From Oceanospirillaceae bacterium (GTDB lineage Bacteria; Pseudomonadota; Gammaproteobacteria; Pseudomonadales; Balneatricaceae): a DNA stretch of 28,699 nucleotides. The translations under genes were made by a program, and so were the position numbers. Positions 1 to 7,614 of this stretch are shown piece after piece (within the stretch, counting starts at the first letter, position 1; each line of letters begins with the position of its first letter). The stretch spans positions 1 to 28,699 of the forward strand of contig JAGSHA010000008.1 in assembly GCA_023954795.1 (NCBI GenBank), read 5' to 3'. Below the pieces are notes generated by a model. The model ran no database searches. It was not told where the DNA came from and saw only the letters and a list, made by a program, of their open reading frames with translations.

Positions 1-933
1 CATAAAATGGTTTTCCAAACGGAAGTAGGGCATCACCGTGTCATATCCCGTGATACGCACAGGCGGTGCTTGTAGATCCATCAGTGCCTTTTCGGCGAGT
101 GTGGCGGCAATCTCTGCGCCTACGCCAAGATGACGGGATGCCTCATGAACAATGACGCAGCGGCCGGTTTTGGAGACCGATGCGAGAATGGTGTCCATAT
201 CCAGCGGACTGATGGTGGCGACGTCAATGACCTCGCAGCTGATGTTGTCCTCGGCCAGTTGCTCAGCCGCTTCCAGTGTTTCTTTGATCATCGCGCCCCA
301 GCTGACCAGCGTAATATCAGAACCTTCGCGCAGGGTGAAGCACGTATCCAGTGGCAATGCTGCACCGTTATCCAGAACGGGTTGCTTGCTGGCGCGGTAG
401 ATCCGCTTAGGTTCCAGAAAAATGACCGGGTCAGGATTGCGAATGGCTGATAGTAATAGGCCGTAGGCACGTGCAGGAGAGGAGGGTACGACCACACGCA
501 AACCCGGAATGTGGGCGAGTAGGGTCTCAGTACTTTCTGAATGGTGCTCTGGTGCATGAATACCGCCACCAAAAGGTGCACGGATGACCAGAGGGCAGCT
601 GAGACGGCCGCGGGTACGATTACGCATTCGTGCCGCATGACAGATGATGTGTTCCAATGCGGGGAATATAAATCCCATAAACTGAATTTCAGCGATCGGT
701 TTCAAGCCTTGTGCTGCCATACCTACGCTCAAACCGCCGATCATGGCTTCAGCCAATGGTGTATCCATCACGCGACGGTTGCCGAAACGTTCTTTTAAAC
801 CGGCTGTTGCGCGGAATACACCTCCGTTGGTGCCAACATCTTCGCCAAGGATCACAACGTTTTCGTCCTGTTCCATCTCATGTGCGAGAGCCAGGTTCAC
901 TGCTTCGAGTAGAGTGATTGCTTCATGATTCAT
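1..933 (-). CDS. 2-oxo acid dehydrogenase E1 component, beta subunit (3' end cut by window edge)
   Basis: This is the beta subunit of a heterotetrameric thiamine-diphosphate E1 enzyme that decarboxylates a 2-oxo acid in the cytoplasm. The 311 codons present begin MNHEAITLLEAVNLAL and contain GEDVG (the Glu of this motif activates thiamine diphosphate in the family), QFMGFIFPALEHI and HAPEHHSES with the conserved histidines. The reading frame is open to base 1, where it reads LENHFM, so only about 15 C-terminal residues should be missing. The ATG at 933 is preceded by AAAGGAGG and overlaps the end of the alpha-subunit gene by 11 bases, which suggests translational coupling. Automated pipelines may call this pyruvate dehydrogenase (pdhB-like). 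The adjacent leucine dehydrogenase makes a branched-chain substrate (bkdA2-like) more likely, but that is inference. The E2 gene should lie just beyond the left edge. Confidence 0.9.
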   Translation of the reverse strand, partial: MNHEAITLLEAVNLALAHEMEQDENVVILGEDVGTNGGVFRATAGLKERFGNRRVMDTPLAEAMIGGLSVGMAAQGLKPIAEIQFMGFIFPALEHIICHAARMRNRTRGRLSCPLVIRAPFGGGIHAPEHHSESTETLLAHIPGLRVVVPSSPARAYGLLLSAIRNPDPVIFLEPKRIYRASKQPVLDNGAALPLDTCFTLREGSDITLVSWGAMIKETLEAAEQLAEDNISCEVIDVATISPLDMDTILASVSKTGRCVIVHEASRHLGVGAEIAATLAEKALMDLQAPPVRITGYDTVMPYFRLENHFM

Positions 934-2014
934 GGTGAGTGCCTCCTTTCATCGCTTTGACCATCGCCCATTCGCGTTGCTCGCGCAGCTGCTCAGGAAG
1001 TTCGGCATAGAGATAATCAAAGAGAGACTCTACCGGTTGGGGTGGCGTTGCCAGGTAACGGTCAACGGCCGATTGCACCATGCTATTGACCTCGTCCTGC
1101 CAGATTGTTTCCTGGGTTTCGTCCCACCAACCCTGTTTGTGCAGGAAGGTGCGCAAACGCTTCACCGGTTCATGCTCCCAGGCTTTTTTCAGCTCATCAT
1201 TGCTGCGATACCGGGTCGCATCATCGGCAGTCGTGTGATCCGAAAGACGATAACTGATTGCTTCTATCAGCGATGGACCTTTACCCTCACGAGCGCGTTC
1301 GAGTGCGATTTCGATGGCTTCACGCATTGCAATCGCGTCATTACCGTCAACTTGTTCGCCACGGATACCTGCGCCGATCGCTTTTTGCGCCAGCGTTGGG
1401 GCGCCACTTTGCAGGGCGCGAGGAACTGAGATCGCCCATTGGTTATTGTTGACGATAAACACCACCGGCAGCTGCCAGGCACCCGCGACATTGAGTCCTT
1501 CAAGAAAATCGCCTTTGGACGTTGCCCCATCACCACAGAGGGTGACGGCAACCCGTTTTTCATTGCGTATTTTTATCGCTGTGGCGACGCCACAGGCATG
1601 CATCGATTGGGTCGCAATGGGAACTGAATTAGGAAAATCTTCGCCCTGACGCTCTGCAGCATTACCACGTTCATCGCCGCCCCAATAGAGTAGAATCTCT
1701 TCCATTGGCGTACCTCTTAGCATTTGGCAGGCGTGATTTCGATAGTAAGGCACCAGCACATCTTCAGGATGCATGAGCAGGCCCAGGGGGACATCGATCC
1801 CCTCAATGCCCAGTAACGAGGCGTAAGTACCTAGCTGGCCAGTACGTTGCAAGGCCACGGCTTTGTTGTCCATGGTGCGTGCCAGCACCATATTGCGATA
1901 GCAGTGGGTGAGCCATTCGGGTTGCTGTGCCCAGACCGGTAACGTGCTCAGTGGATCGCCCTGGGTGCTGAGATACTGGCGGAAACGAATTTCGCCTTCA
2001 AATACAGTGTCCAT
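923..2014 (-). CDS. 2-oxo acid dehydrogenase E1 component, alpha subunit
   Basis: This 363-residue protein is the thiamine-diphosphate-binding alpha subunit of an E1 2-oxo acid decarboxylase. The cofactor motif is clear: GDG at residues 161-163 and NN at 189-190, the usual spacing. The loop YRLSDHTTADD (about 255-265) matches the loop that carries the phosphorylation sites and cofactor-facing His in E1 alpha enzymes. Length fits the family. The ATG at 2014 follows CCAGGAGAG. It sits 21 bases after the leucine dehydrogenase gene and overlaps the beta-subunit gene, so the three are almost surely one transcript. Overall sequence resembles the group usually annotated as PdhA, but the gene context points to oxidation of 2-oxoisocaproate, 2-oxoisovalerate and 2-oxo-3-methylvalerate (bkdA1-like). 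Substrate cannot be settled from sequence alone. Confidence 0.92.
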   Translation of the reverse strand: MDTVFEGEIRFRQYLSTQGDPLSTLPVWAQQPEWLTHCYRNMVLARTMDNKAVALQRTGQLGTYASLLGIEGIDVPLGLLMHPEDVLVPYYRNHACQMLRGTPMEEILLYWGGDERGNAAERQGEDFPNSVPIATQSMHACGVATAIKIRNEKRVAVTLCGDGATSKGDFLEGLNVAGAWQLPVVFIVNNNQWAISVPRALQSGAPTLAQKAIGAGIRGEQVDGNDAIAMREAIEIALERAREGKGPSLIEAISYRLSDHTTADDATRYRSNDELKKAWEHEPVKRLRTFLHKQGWWDETQETIWQDEVNSMVQSAVDRYLATPPQPVESLFDYLYAELPEQLREQREWAMVKAMKGGTHHES

Positions 2015-2035
2015 AGGGTGCTCTCCTGGTCTCGG

Positions 2036-3076
2036 TCAGGCCGCGGAATGCAGCGCTGCCCGGGCAATAATTGTCTCAGCCCGTTCATTGGCGATGCGGT
2101 GTGTGCATCGGTCTTCCTGATCGGCTTGCTGAAATAGTTGGCCGAGTGAGGTGCCAACCTGTCTGACTTTGGCCGCAATGGCGGCGTCGGCCTGACCGGC
2201 GTGTTGCATAGCGACGAAAATCAATCCGCCTGCGTTAATCAGATAATCCGGGGCATAAAGAATGTTGCGTCTACGTAGCAGTTCCCCGTGTTCTTCACGC
2301 TCTAGTTGGTTGTTAGCGGAACCCGCGACAATGCGGCAGCGTAGCTGCTGTAAGCTGTGATCGTTGATAATTGCACCCAGTCCACATGGGCAAAATACAT
2401 CAGCCTCTACACCGTATATTTTATCGGTGGCGACAGCCTTCGCCCCAAGTTCGTTGACGGCTTTCAGAACCTTCACCTGATCGATATCGGATACCGTGAG
2501 GTGAGCTCCGCTGTTGTACAGCATCTGGGCGACAGCATAGCCAACGTGCCCCAGTCCTTGCAGTGCGACATGAACACCCTGCAGGGAATCTCTGCCTTTC
2601 AGATGTTTTACCGCGGCTTTTATACCCTCGAACACACCCATTGCGGTATATGGGGAAGGATCGCCTATCTGGCTAGTACAGGTGACCCACTTAGTAGTGT
2701 GGGCGATGGAATCCATATCACTGGTCAGGGTACCGCTGTCCATCGCGGTGATGTAACGGCCTCCCAGATCCTGTACAAAGCGTCCGAACGACTCCATCAA
2801 CGCATTGCGGTCGAAGTTATGGTTGGGTTTGATCAATACCGCTTTCGCCCCACCATGGGGTAATCCGGCCAGTGCTGCTTTATAGCTCATCCCCCGTGCA
2901 AGACGGGTGGCATCGGTAATTGCGTCGGCTTCACTTTGGTAAGTAATAAAGCGGCAACCACCAATGGCCGGTCCGCGCAATGTCGAATGTATTGCGATAA
3001 TTGCACGTAGCCCGGTTTCTGGGTCGCAGGCAAGATGCAGCCTCTCCAGGCCCGCGTTTTCCATCTGTTCAAACAT
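2036..3076 (-). CDS. Leucine dehydrogenase (Glu/Leu/Phe/Val dehydrogenase family)
   Basis: The enzyme reversibly deaminates leucine, valine and isoleucine with NAD+ to the branched-chain 2-oxo acids. The 346-residue protein has the N-terminal catalytic domain with MSYKAALAGLPHGGAKAV (about 63-80), which holds the catalytic lysines typical of the family. The Rossmann motif GLGHVG follows at 174-179 in the NAD domain, and the C-terminal stretch DYLINAGGLI is also typical. Length is slightly short of the usual 350-365. The ATG at 3076 follows GGAGGATCCCGTC, a good ribosome site. It is the first gene of the operon with E1 alpha and E1 beta; its product is the substrate of the next enzyme, which supports a branched-chain amino acid breakdown role. 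No clean sigma-70 promoter stands out in the 328 bases upstream. Confidence 0.93.
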   Translation of the reverse strand: MFEQMENAGLERLHLACDPETGLRAIIAIHSTLRGPAIGGCRFITYQSEADAITDATRLARGMSYKAALAGLPHGGAKAVLIKPNHNFDRNALMESFGRFVQDLGGRYITAMDSGTLTSDMDSIAHTTKWVTCTSQIGDPSPYTAMGVFEGIKAAVKHLKGRDSLQGVHVALQGLGHVGYAVAQMLYNSGAHLTVSDIDQVKVLKAVNELGAKAVATDKIYGVEADVFCPCGLGAIINDHSLQQLRCRIVAGSANNQLEREEHGELLRRRNILYAPDYLINAGGLIFVAMQHAGQADAAIAAKVRQVGTSLGQLFQQADQEDRCTHRIANERAETIIARAALHSAA

Positions 3077-3404
3077 GACGGGATCCTCCGCACTCGTTGT
3101 CTTGGAAAACCTGAACGCTGTGCACTAAACGGCTTATCCCTGCCAGAATGAATGGGTTAATCACTCTGAATTTATAGGGTTTTTACTTAGTGCTTCGTAG
3201 CGTATCCTCCTATTTTGGATAGCACAGGTTTTCTCAAAGTTCAGATAATTTTTACGAATTTTTCTAACAAGTTACGGTCATAAGTCGGTAATCGATCATG
3301 GCTTTTGGCAGTGCGGCATTCGGGTTAAATTTTGATCTGGGGTGTTTGCGCAGATGCGGTTATAATCATCTCCTTTCTCATCATCAGACAAGGTTCATCG
3401 AATC
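3077..3404. other. Divergent intergenic region between leucine dehydrogenase and L,D-transpeptidase genes
   Basis: These 328 AT-richer bases carry the 5' regions of two divergent genes. I see no ORF with a ribosome site and no strong hairpin. The only good promoter element is a TATAAT close to the plus-strand gene (listed separately). On the minus strand there is a TATAAA within 3166-3180, but no matching -35 hexamer. Five-base inverted repeats (TATCC/GGATA, 3203-3221) are too short to interpret. Confidence 0.5.
3361..3366 (+). promoter_or_regulatory. Candidate -10 element for the L,D-transpeptidase gene
   Basis: A perfect TATAAT lies 38 bases before the ATG at 3405. At 17-base spacing the -35 position reads TGGGGT, a poor match; TTGATC at 3332-3337 is 23 bases away and too far. 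The promoter may therefore be weak or activator-dependent. Transcription would start near 3373, giving a leader of about 30 bases. Confidence 0.4.
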
Positions 3405-4613
3405 ATGTATAAGCTGTTTTCAGGGATACTCTTAGCCAGCGCGATTGCAGCTCAGCCGCTGCATGCCGAGTCGCCGGCGAGTGCCTCTGCACAGCTTCAG
3501 CCAGACAATGAAGCGTTGCTGCTTAGCAGCTTGCGGCACCTGCGAGAAAAGCGGGTTGATTCAGCACTGCAGGATTTGCGTACACTGACGAATCAGCAGC
3601 CCGATTTTCGCCTTGCACAGTTAATTTATGCTGATTTGATGGCTGCACAGGGTGCTCCGTTGCAGGATGTCGGTCGCAACCGTGCTATTGATGATAAAAA
3701 ACTGTCGGGTCTTATTTCAGAAGCGAAGGCACGTTTGCTGATTGAGAAAGAGAAACCGGCGCTGGATATGGTGCCAGCTTCGATGATTCAGCTTGCACCG
3801 TCACAGAAGTATGCGGTGGTCATGGATACTCGTTTGCATCGACTGTTCTTGTTTGAGAATAAGATGGGTGTGCCAACGTTGATCAAAGACTACTACGCTT
3901 CTTATGGGCGTGGTGGTGTAGGGAAAGAACGTCGTGGTGATCTGAAAACACCGCTAGGCGTATACTTTGTTACCGGCCGTTTCTCCGATGCCCAGTTACC
4001 TGAGCGCTATGGCACCGGTGCTTTACCGTTAAACTATCCGAATGTTTGGGATGAGCGTCATGGTCGCACTGGAAATGGCATCTGGGTACATGGATCCCCT
4101 TTTGAGACATATAGTCGTCCCCCGGAAGCAAGTGAAGGTTGTATCTCCCTGAGTAATATCGATTTCACCGAACTGGACGACATGGTGGATATTCGCAACA
4201 CTCCGGTGCTGGTGGGACACAACGTCCGTTGGATGAAGCGTAACGACTGGTTACAGCAGCAGTCTGGGTATCGCCAGCTGATTGATCGCTGGCGCAGTGA
4301 CTGGGAGAGTAAAAACAGTGATCGGTATTTAGCGCATTACTCGACCGATTACAAAAATGGAAACTGGGATTATCAGCGTTTTTCGTCCCATAAGCGCCGT
4401 GTTAATGCGGGCAAAAAATACATTAAAGTCGGTATCGATCAGCTAAGCCTGTTTACCTATCCCGACCAGCCAGAATTGATGGTAGCGACATTCCGTCAGT
4501 CGTACAAAAGCAGCAACTATAAAGGTGACTCGGTTAAGCGTCAGTACTGGGTTCGGGAGAATAGTGGCTGGAAGATCGCCTATGAAGGTGCACCGTCCCG
4601 CGGAAAACCTTAA
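3405..4613 (+). CDS. Periplasmic L,D-transpeptidase (YkuD) with C-terminal Cds6/NTF2-like domain
   Basis: The 402-residue protein starts with a signal peptide (MYKLFSGILLASAIAAQPLHA, cleavage after residue 21). A helical TPR-like stretch follows (about 36-85), then the YkuD catalytic domain (about 134-271). Its active-site signature is present: HG at 229-230 and EGCISLSN at 244-251, with Cys246 as the expected nucleophile. Such enzymes make 3-3 cross-links in peptidoglycan or attach proteins to it in the periplasm. Residues about 285-400 form an extra small alpha+beta domain of the NTF2/SnoaL kind, as in Cds6-type L,D-transpeptidases, ending TFRQSYKSSNY...SGWKIAYEG. The same domain closes the convergent TPR gene at 4694-6088. 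The ribosome site is only a modest AAGG (about 12 bases upstream). The gene ends at the symmetric terminator 4632-4671. The enzyme family is certain; whether it cross-links or anchors is not. Confidence 0.92.
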   Translation: MYKLFSGILLASAIAAQPLHAESPASASAQLQPDNEALLLSSLRHLREKRVDSALQDLRTLTNQQPDFRLAQLIYADLMAAQGAPLQDVGRNRAIDDKKLSGLISEAKARLLIEKEKPALDMVPASMIQLAPSQKYAVVMDTRLHRLFLFENKMGVPTLIKDYYASYGRGGVGKERRGDLKTPLGVYFVTGRFSDAQLPERYGTGALPLNYPNVWDERHGRTGNGIWVHGSPFETYSRPPEASEGCISLSNIDFTELDDMVDIRNTPVLVGHNVRWMKRNDWLQQQSGYRQLIDRWRSDWESKNSDRYLAHYSTDYKNGNWDYQRFSSHKRRVNAGKKYIKVGIDQLSLFTYPDQPELMVATFRQSYKSSNYKGDSVKRQYWVRENSGWKIAYEGAPSRGKP

Positions 4614-4631
4614 GCAGAATACTGCAGACAG

Positions 4632-4671
4632 ACATAAAAAAAGCTCTTCATTTGAAGAGCTTTTTTTATGT
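4632..4671. terminator. Bidirectional terminator between the convergent envelope genes
   Basis: A perfect 18-bp inverted repeat (4632-4649 and 4654-4671) encloses the 4-base loop ATTT. The core AAGCTCTTC/GAAGAGCTT is flanked by seven A on the left and seven T on the right, so it forms a classic hairpin plus U-tract in both directions. It lies 18 bases after the transpeptidase stop and 22 bases after the TPR gene stop. Confidence 0.95.
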
Positions 4672-4693
4672 AACAGTGATCGCTCCGTGACGA

Positions 4694-6088
4694 TTAGAGA
4701 GAGCCTTCCTGGACAATTTTCCAACCTGAAGAGCGTCGCATCAGGCTTACCCGTTTACGGGCGACATCGCGGTAACGATCGGAACGATAACTCTGACGGA
4801 AGGTGACCTCGGCCCGGCTGTCGGATAGCATCACCACATCAATATCGCTCAGCGCGACCTTAATGTAGTCTGGGCTAGTCAGCCGGCTGGTACGGGTTTG
4901 CACCCATTGCTTGTGAGATACACCGTTATTCGGCTGATAACCGGCGATGTATGCACGAACGTAAGCTTGGACGTTTTGCTCTGACCATGCTTTAGCCCAA
5001 CTTTTCAGATGCCCTTCGATGACCTTCTCGGGCGTTGGCTCTGCTTCTTTTACTGCCGTACGTTCGTCATCCTGATCTGCTTCAAGGCTTGCCAGAAGTT
5101 TTGCAGCGCGTTCCGTTTCCCGTGCAATGGCCAGTTCTTCAGGGGAGGCGCTGAGTGTGGTTGTATCGGTTTCTGCGCGAGCTGTGCTGCTCTGCTCGGG
5201 GTTTTGTGCAGCAGAAATGGCCTCGGAGTCGGCCTGATTCATCACCACATTCGTGTACGGTAGGGGTGTCGCAGGGGCTGTCTCGGAAAGACCGATCGCT
5301 TCGACGACGGCGATCTCGTCGGTTGCAACCGTATTGTTCGCTGTGTCGTCCTCTGTGACCTGAACATTTGTGTCGATATTCTCTGGCTTAGGGCTCGCAG
5401 TGGGTATCTCCACAATGATCGGTGTAGCAGGGGCAGGCGCATCGTTATGCGCCTGCAGCTCGGGCGTTGGCTCAAGCAGCGGAGTTGGATGTGTTCCAAT
5501 GGCCGTTGGGTATCCAAACTGATTCAGGGCGACCAGCTGGGGTCCTCGGTCAGTTCCGGCTACACCTAAAGCCTTGTTATACGCCTCGGCCGCAAGCACG
5601 GCATACATATCACTCAGGTTTTGATAGACCTGTGCATAACTGGGGTGGGTTTTGAACGCATTTTGCAGAATCTGGATGGCACGACTGTTGTCGCCGGCTT
5701 CTGCATAGATCACCGCAAGGTTATTGAGTGGTTCAGGTCGATCAGGGTGTTTTTCACGCAGCTCGTTGAGCAATGTTTCTGCTTCAGCGGGGAAACCCGT
5801 TTTTGCCAGCAATGTGGCTTTGAGTAGCTGGGCATCCATGTTGTCTTCATCAGCGGCCAGGACCTGATCGACTGCAGTCAGTGCATCCTGATATTGGCCG
5901 TTACGTAAGTAGCGGTTGGCCTGCTGTAAACTCTGCAGGTCGCTAGCATCAGATGTTACTTGAGGCGCAGGCGAGGAGCTGTTATCCGAACTGTCCATTA
6001 CGCTGTACGCAACAACACCGGCAATTACTGCCGCGATTGCGAGTGGAAGCCATCTTTTCTTTCCAGGAGCGTTGTGTAACGAAGCCAT
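4694..6088 (-). CDS. Membrane-anchored TPR protein with C-terminal Cds6/NTF2-like domain
   Basis: The 464-residue protein has a short basic N-terminus, one membrane segment (about residues 12-30, WLPLAIAAVIAGVVAYSV) and no clear cleavage site, so it is probably anchored in the inner membrane facing the periplasm. Residues about 52-170 hold three or four TPR units (for example NGQYQDALTAVDQVLAADED and PEPLNNLAVIYAEAGDNSRA). A Thr/Pro/Ala-rich, acidic, low-complexity linker runs about 195-345. Residues about 352-462 align with the C-terminal domain of the convergent L,D-transpeptidase: W..AW...N...Y, YIKV, TFRQSYRSDRY and SGWKIVQEG. The ATG at 6088 has no recognisable Shine-Dalgarno and the next Met lies inside the membrane segment, so this start is kept. 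Partnership with the transpeptidase in cell-wall work is inferred from the shared domain and neighbourhood. No enzyme motif is seen. Confidence 0.85.
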   Translation of the reverse strand: MASLHNAPGKKRWLPLAIAAVIAGVVAYSVMDSSDNSSSPAPQVTSDASDLQSLQQANRYLRNGQYQDALTAVDQVLAADEDNMDAQLLKATLLAKTGFPAEAETLLNELREKHPDRPEPLNNLAVIYAEAGDNSRAIQILQNAFKTHPSYAQVYQNLSDMYAVLAAEAYNKALGVAGTDRGPQLVALNQFGYPTAIGTHPTPLLEPTPELQAHNDAPAPATPIIVEIPTASPKPENIDTNVQVTEDDTANNTVATDEIAVVEAIGLSETAPATPLPYTNVVMNQADSEAISAAQNPEQSSTARAETDTTTLSASPEELAIARETERAAKLLASLEADQDDERTAVKEAEPTPEKVIEGHLKSWAKAWSEQNVQAYVRAYIAGYQPNNGVSHKQWVQTRTSRLTSPDYIKVALSDIDVVMLSDSRAEVTFRQSYRSDRYRDVARKRVSLMRRSSGWKIVQEGSL

Positions 6089-6212
6089 GTATGTTCAGTA
6101 CTAGTCAGAAGAAAAATATCGGAAGCCGACATTATAAACATCTCAGCGAGCAAAGGCAGGGGAAGTGGATCAGCTGATTAAAAAAAATCCACAACCTTCC
6201 AGTTGCGCCTAC

Positions 6213-6239
6213 AAAAAAGCCTCCCGAAGGAGGCTTTTT
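6213..6239 (-). terminator. Rho-independent terminator after purD
   Basis: On the minus strand the stem GCCTCC/GGAGGC closes a TTCG loop, the very stable C(UUCG)G tetraloop, and is followed by six T. It starts 18 bases after the purD stop. The plus-strand reading also ends in a five-T run, so it could act both ways. It separates purD from the TPR gene downstream. Confidence 0.92.
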
Positions 6240-6257
6240 CAGCGCTGTAACGACAGG

Positions 6258-7547
6258 TTATTCGCCCTGTTCGCGAGCAATCGCGCGGTAAGCAATGTCG
6301 TTACGGAAGTACGCGTCTTTCCAGCTGACGCCCTTCAGCAGTTCGTAAGCGCGCTGTTGCGCTTCTGTCACCGTATCACCCAGCGCCGTTACACAAAGGA
6401 CACGTCCGCCTGCAGTTACAACGTTGCCGGCATCATCCAGCTGAGTACCTGCGTGGAAAATCTTGGTGCCTTCTGGGCATGTCGCTGGCAAGCTGATCAC
6501 GTCACCTTTACCGTAACTGCCTGGATAACCACCTGCAGCCATTACAACACCGACAGATTTACGCTCATCCCACTCTGCAGTGGTCTGATCCAGCTTTTTA
6601 TCCAGTGCGGCATTACACATATCAACCAGACTGGATTTCAGGCGTAGCATGATTGGCTGAGTTTCAGGATCACCAAAGCGACAGTTGTATTCGATCACTT
6701 TAGGTGTACCGTCAGAACCGATCATCAGACCGGCGTACAGGAAACCTGTGTATTCATTGCCTTCAGCTTTCATACCGTTAACGGTAGGCATGATCACTTC
6801 GTCCATAACACGCTGGTCGATCTCTGCGGTTACGACCGGAGCAGGGGAGTATGCACCCATGCCGCCAGTGTTCAGACCAGTATCGCCATCGCCAACACGC
6901 TTGTGATCCTGGCTGGTGGCCATTGGCAGTACATTGTCACCGTCAACGATGACGATATAAGACGCTTCTTCACCGTCAAGGAATTCTTCAATAACTACAC
7001 GGCTACCCGCATCGCCAAATGCGTTACCCGCCAGCATATCCTTAATGGCATCTTCTGCTTCTTCCAGTGTCATCGCCACGATAACACCTTTACCTGCTGC
7101 CAGACCGTCGGCTTTAATCACGATCGGTGCACCTTTCTCACGTACGTAGGTCAGTGCAGGCTCGATTTCGGTGAAGTTAGCGTATTCGCCGGTTGGGATA
7201 TTGTGGCGTGCCAGGAAATCTTTGGTAAAGGCTTTAGAGCCTTCCAGCTGCGCAGCGCCTTCGGTTGGGCCGAAAATGCGCAGGCCTTCAGCCTGAAAGT
7301 GGTTCACAACACCCGCAACCAAAGGTGCCTCAGGGCCCACAATGGTCAGATCAATAGCATTGTCTTTTGCGAAGTCGCGCAAGCCGTCGAGATCCATCAC
7401 GTCGAGTGCGACGTTCTGCATCTTGTCTTCTTGTGCGGTTGCAGCGTTACCCGGTGCTACAAAAATGTCGGTAACTTTGTTGTCGCGTGCTGCCGCCCAT
7501 GCCAGAGCATGTTCGCGACCGCCGGAACCAATAATCAGTACTTTCAT
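6258..7547 (-). CDS. purD: Phosphoribosylamine-glycine ligase (GAR synthetase)
   Basis: It joins 5-phosphoribosylamine and glycine with ATP, the second step of de novo purine synthesis, in the cytoplasm. The 429-residue length is normal. The N-terminal domain begins MKVLIIGSGGREHALAWA, the hallmark of the family. The ATP-grasp part contains PIVIKADGLAAGKGVIVA and EEFLDGEEAS, and the signature QDHKRVGDGDTGLNTGGMGAY (split here as QDHKRVGDGD and TGLNTGGMGAY) is present, as is EYNCRFGDPETQ. The ATG at 7547 follows AGAGGA. It is the last gene of dusB-fis-purH-purD, 67 bases after purH, with a terminator just downstream. Confidence 0.98.
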   Translation of the reverse strand: MKVLIIGSGGREHALAWAAARDNKVTDIFVAPGNAATAQEDKMQNVALDVMDLDGLRDFAKDNAIDLTIVGPEAPLVAGVVNHFQAEGLRIFGPTEGAAQLEGSKAFTKDFLARHNIPTGEYANFTEIEPALTYVREKGAPIVIKADGLAAGKGVIVAMTLEEAEDAIKDMLAGNAFGDAGSRVVIEEFLDGEEASYIVIVDGDNVLPMATSQDHKRVGDGDTGLNTGGMGAYSPAPVVTAEIDQRVMDEVIMPTVNGMKAEGNEYTGFLYAGLMIGSDGTPKVIEYNCRFGDPETQPIMLRLKSSLVDMCNAALDKKLDQTTAEWDERKSVGVVMAAGGYPGSYGKGDVISLPATCPEGTKIFHAGTQLDDAGNVVTAGGRVLCVTALGDTVTEAQQRAYELLKGVSWKDAYFRNDIAYRAIAREQGE

Positions 7548-7570
7548 GTATATATCCTCTAAACACAGAA

Positions 7571-7591
7571 TAGCCCGGACATGCCGGGCTA
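7571..7591. repeat. Intercistronic hairpin between purH and purD
   Basis: TAGCCCGG and CCGGGCTA form a perfect 8-bp stem around a 5-base loop. There is no T-run on either side, so it is not a standard terminator. It sits in the 67-base gap of an apparent operon, where such hairpins can protect upstream mRNA or tune downstream expression; that role is inferred. Confidence 0.7.
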
Positions 7592-7614
7592 CAGGTGTAT
7601 CCGCTGATCACATC

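Noticed and set aside
3129..3160. A sigma-54-like TGGCAGG...AAGCC on the minus strand upstream of leucine dehydrogenase
   Set aside because: The GG to GC distance is 9 bases rather than 10 and the TT before GC is missing, so it does not meet the -24/-12 consensus.
6903..7562. Plus-strand open frame of 219 codons antisense to purD
   Set aside because: Composition rich in Cys, His and Phe and no ribosome site; a mirror of the purD coding frame.
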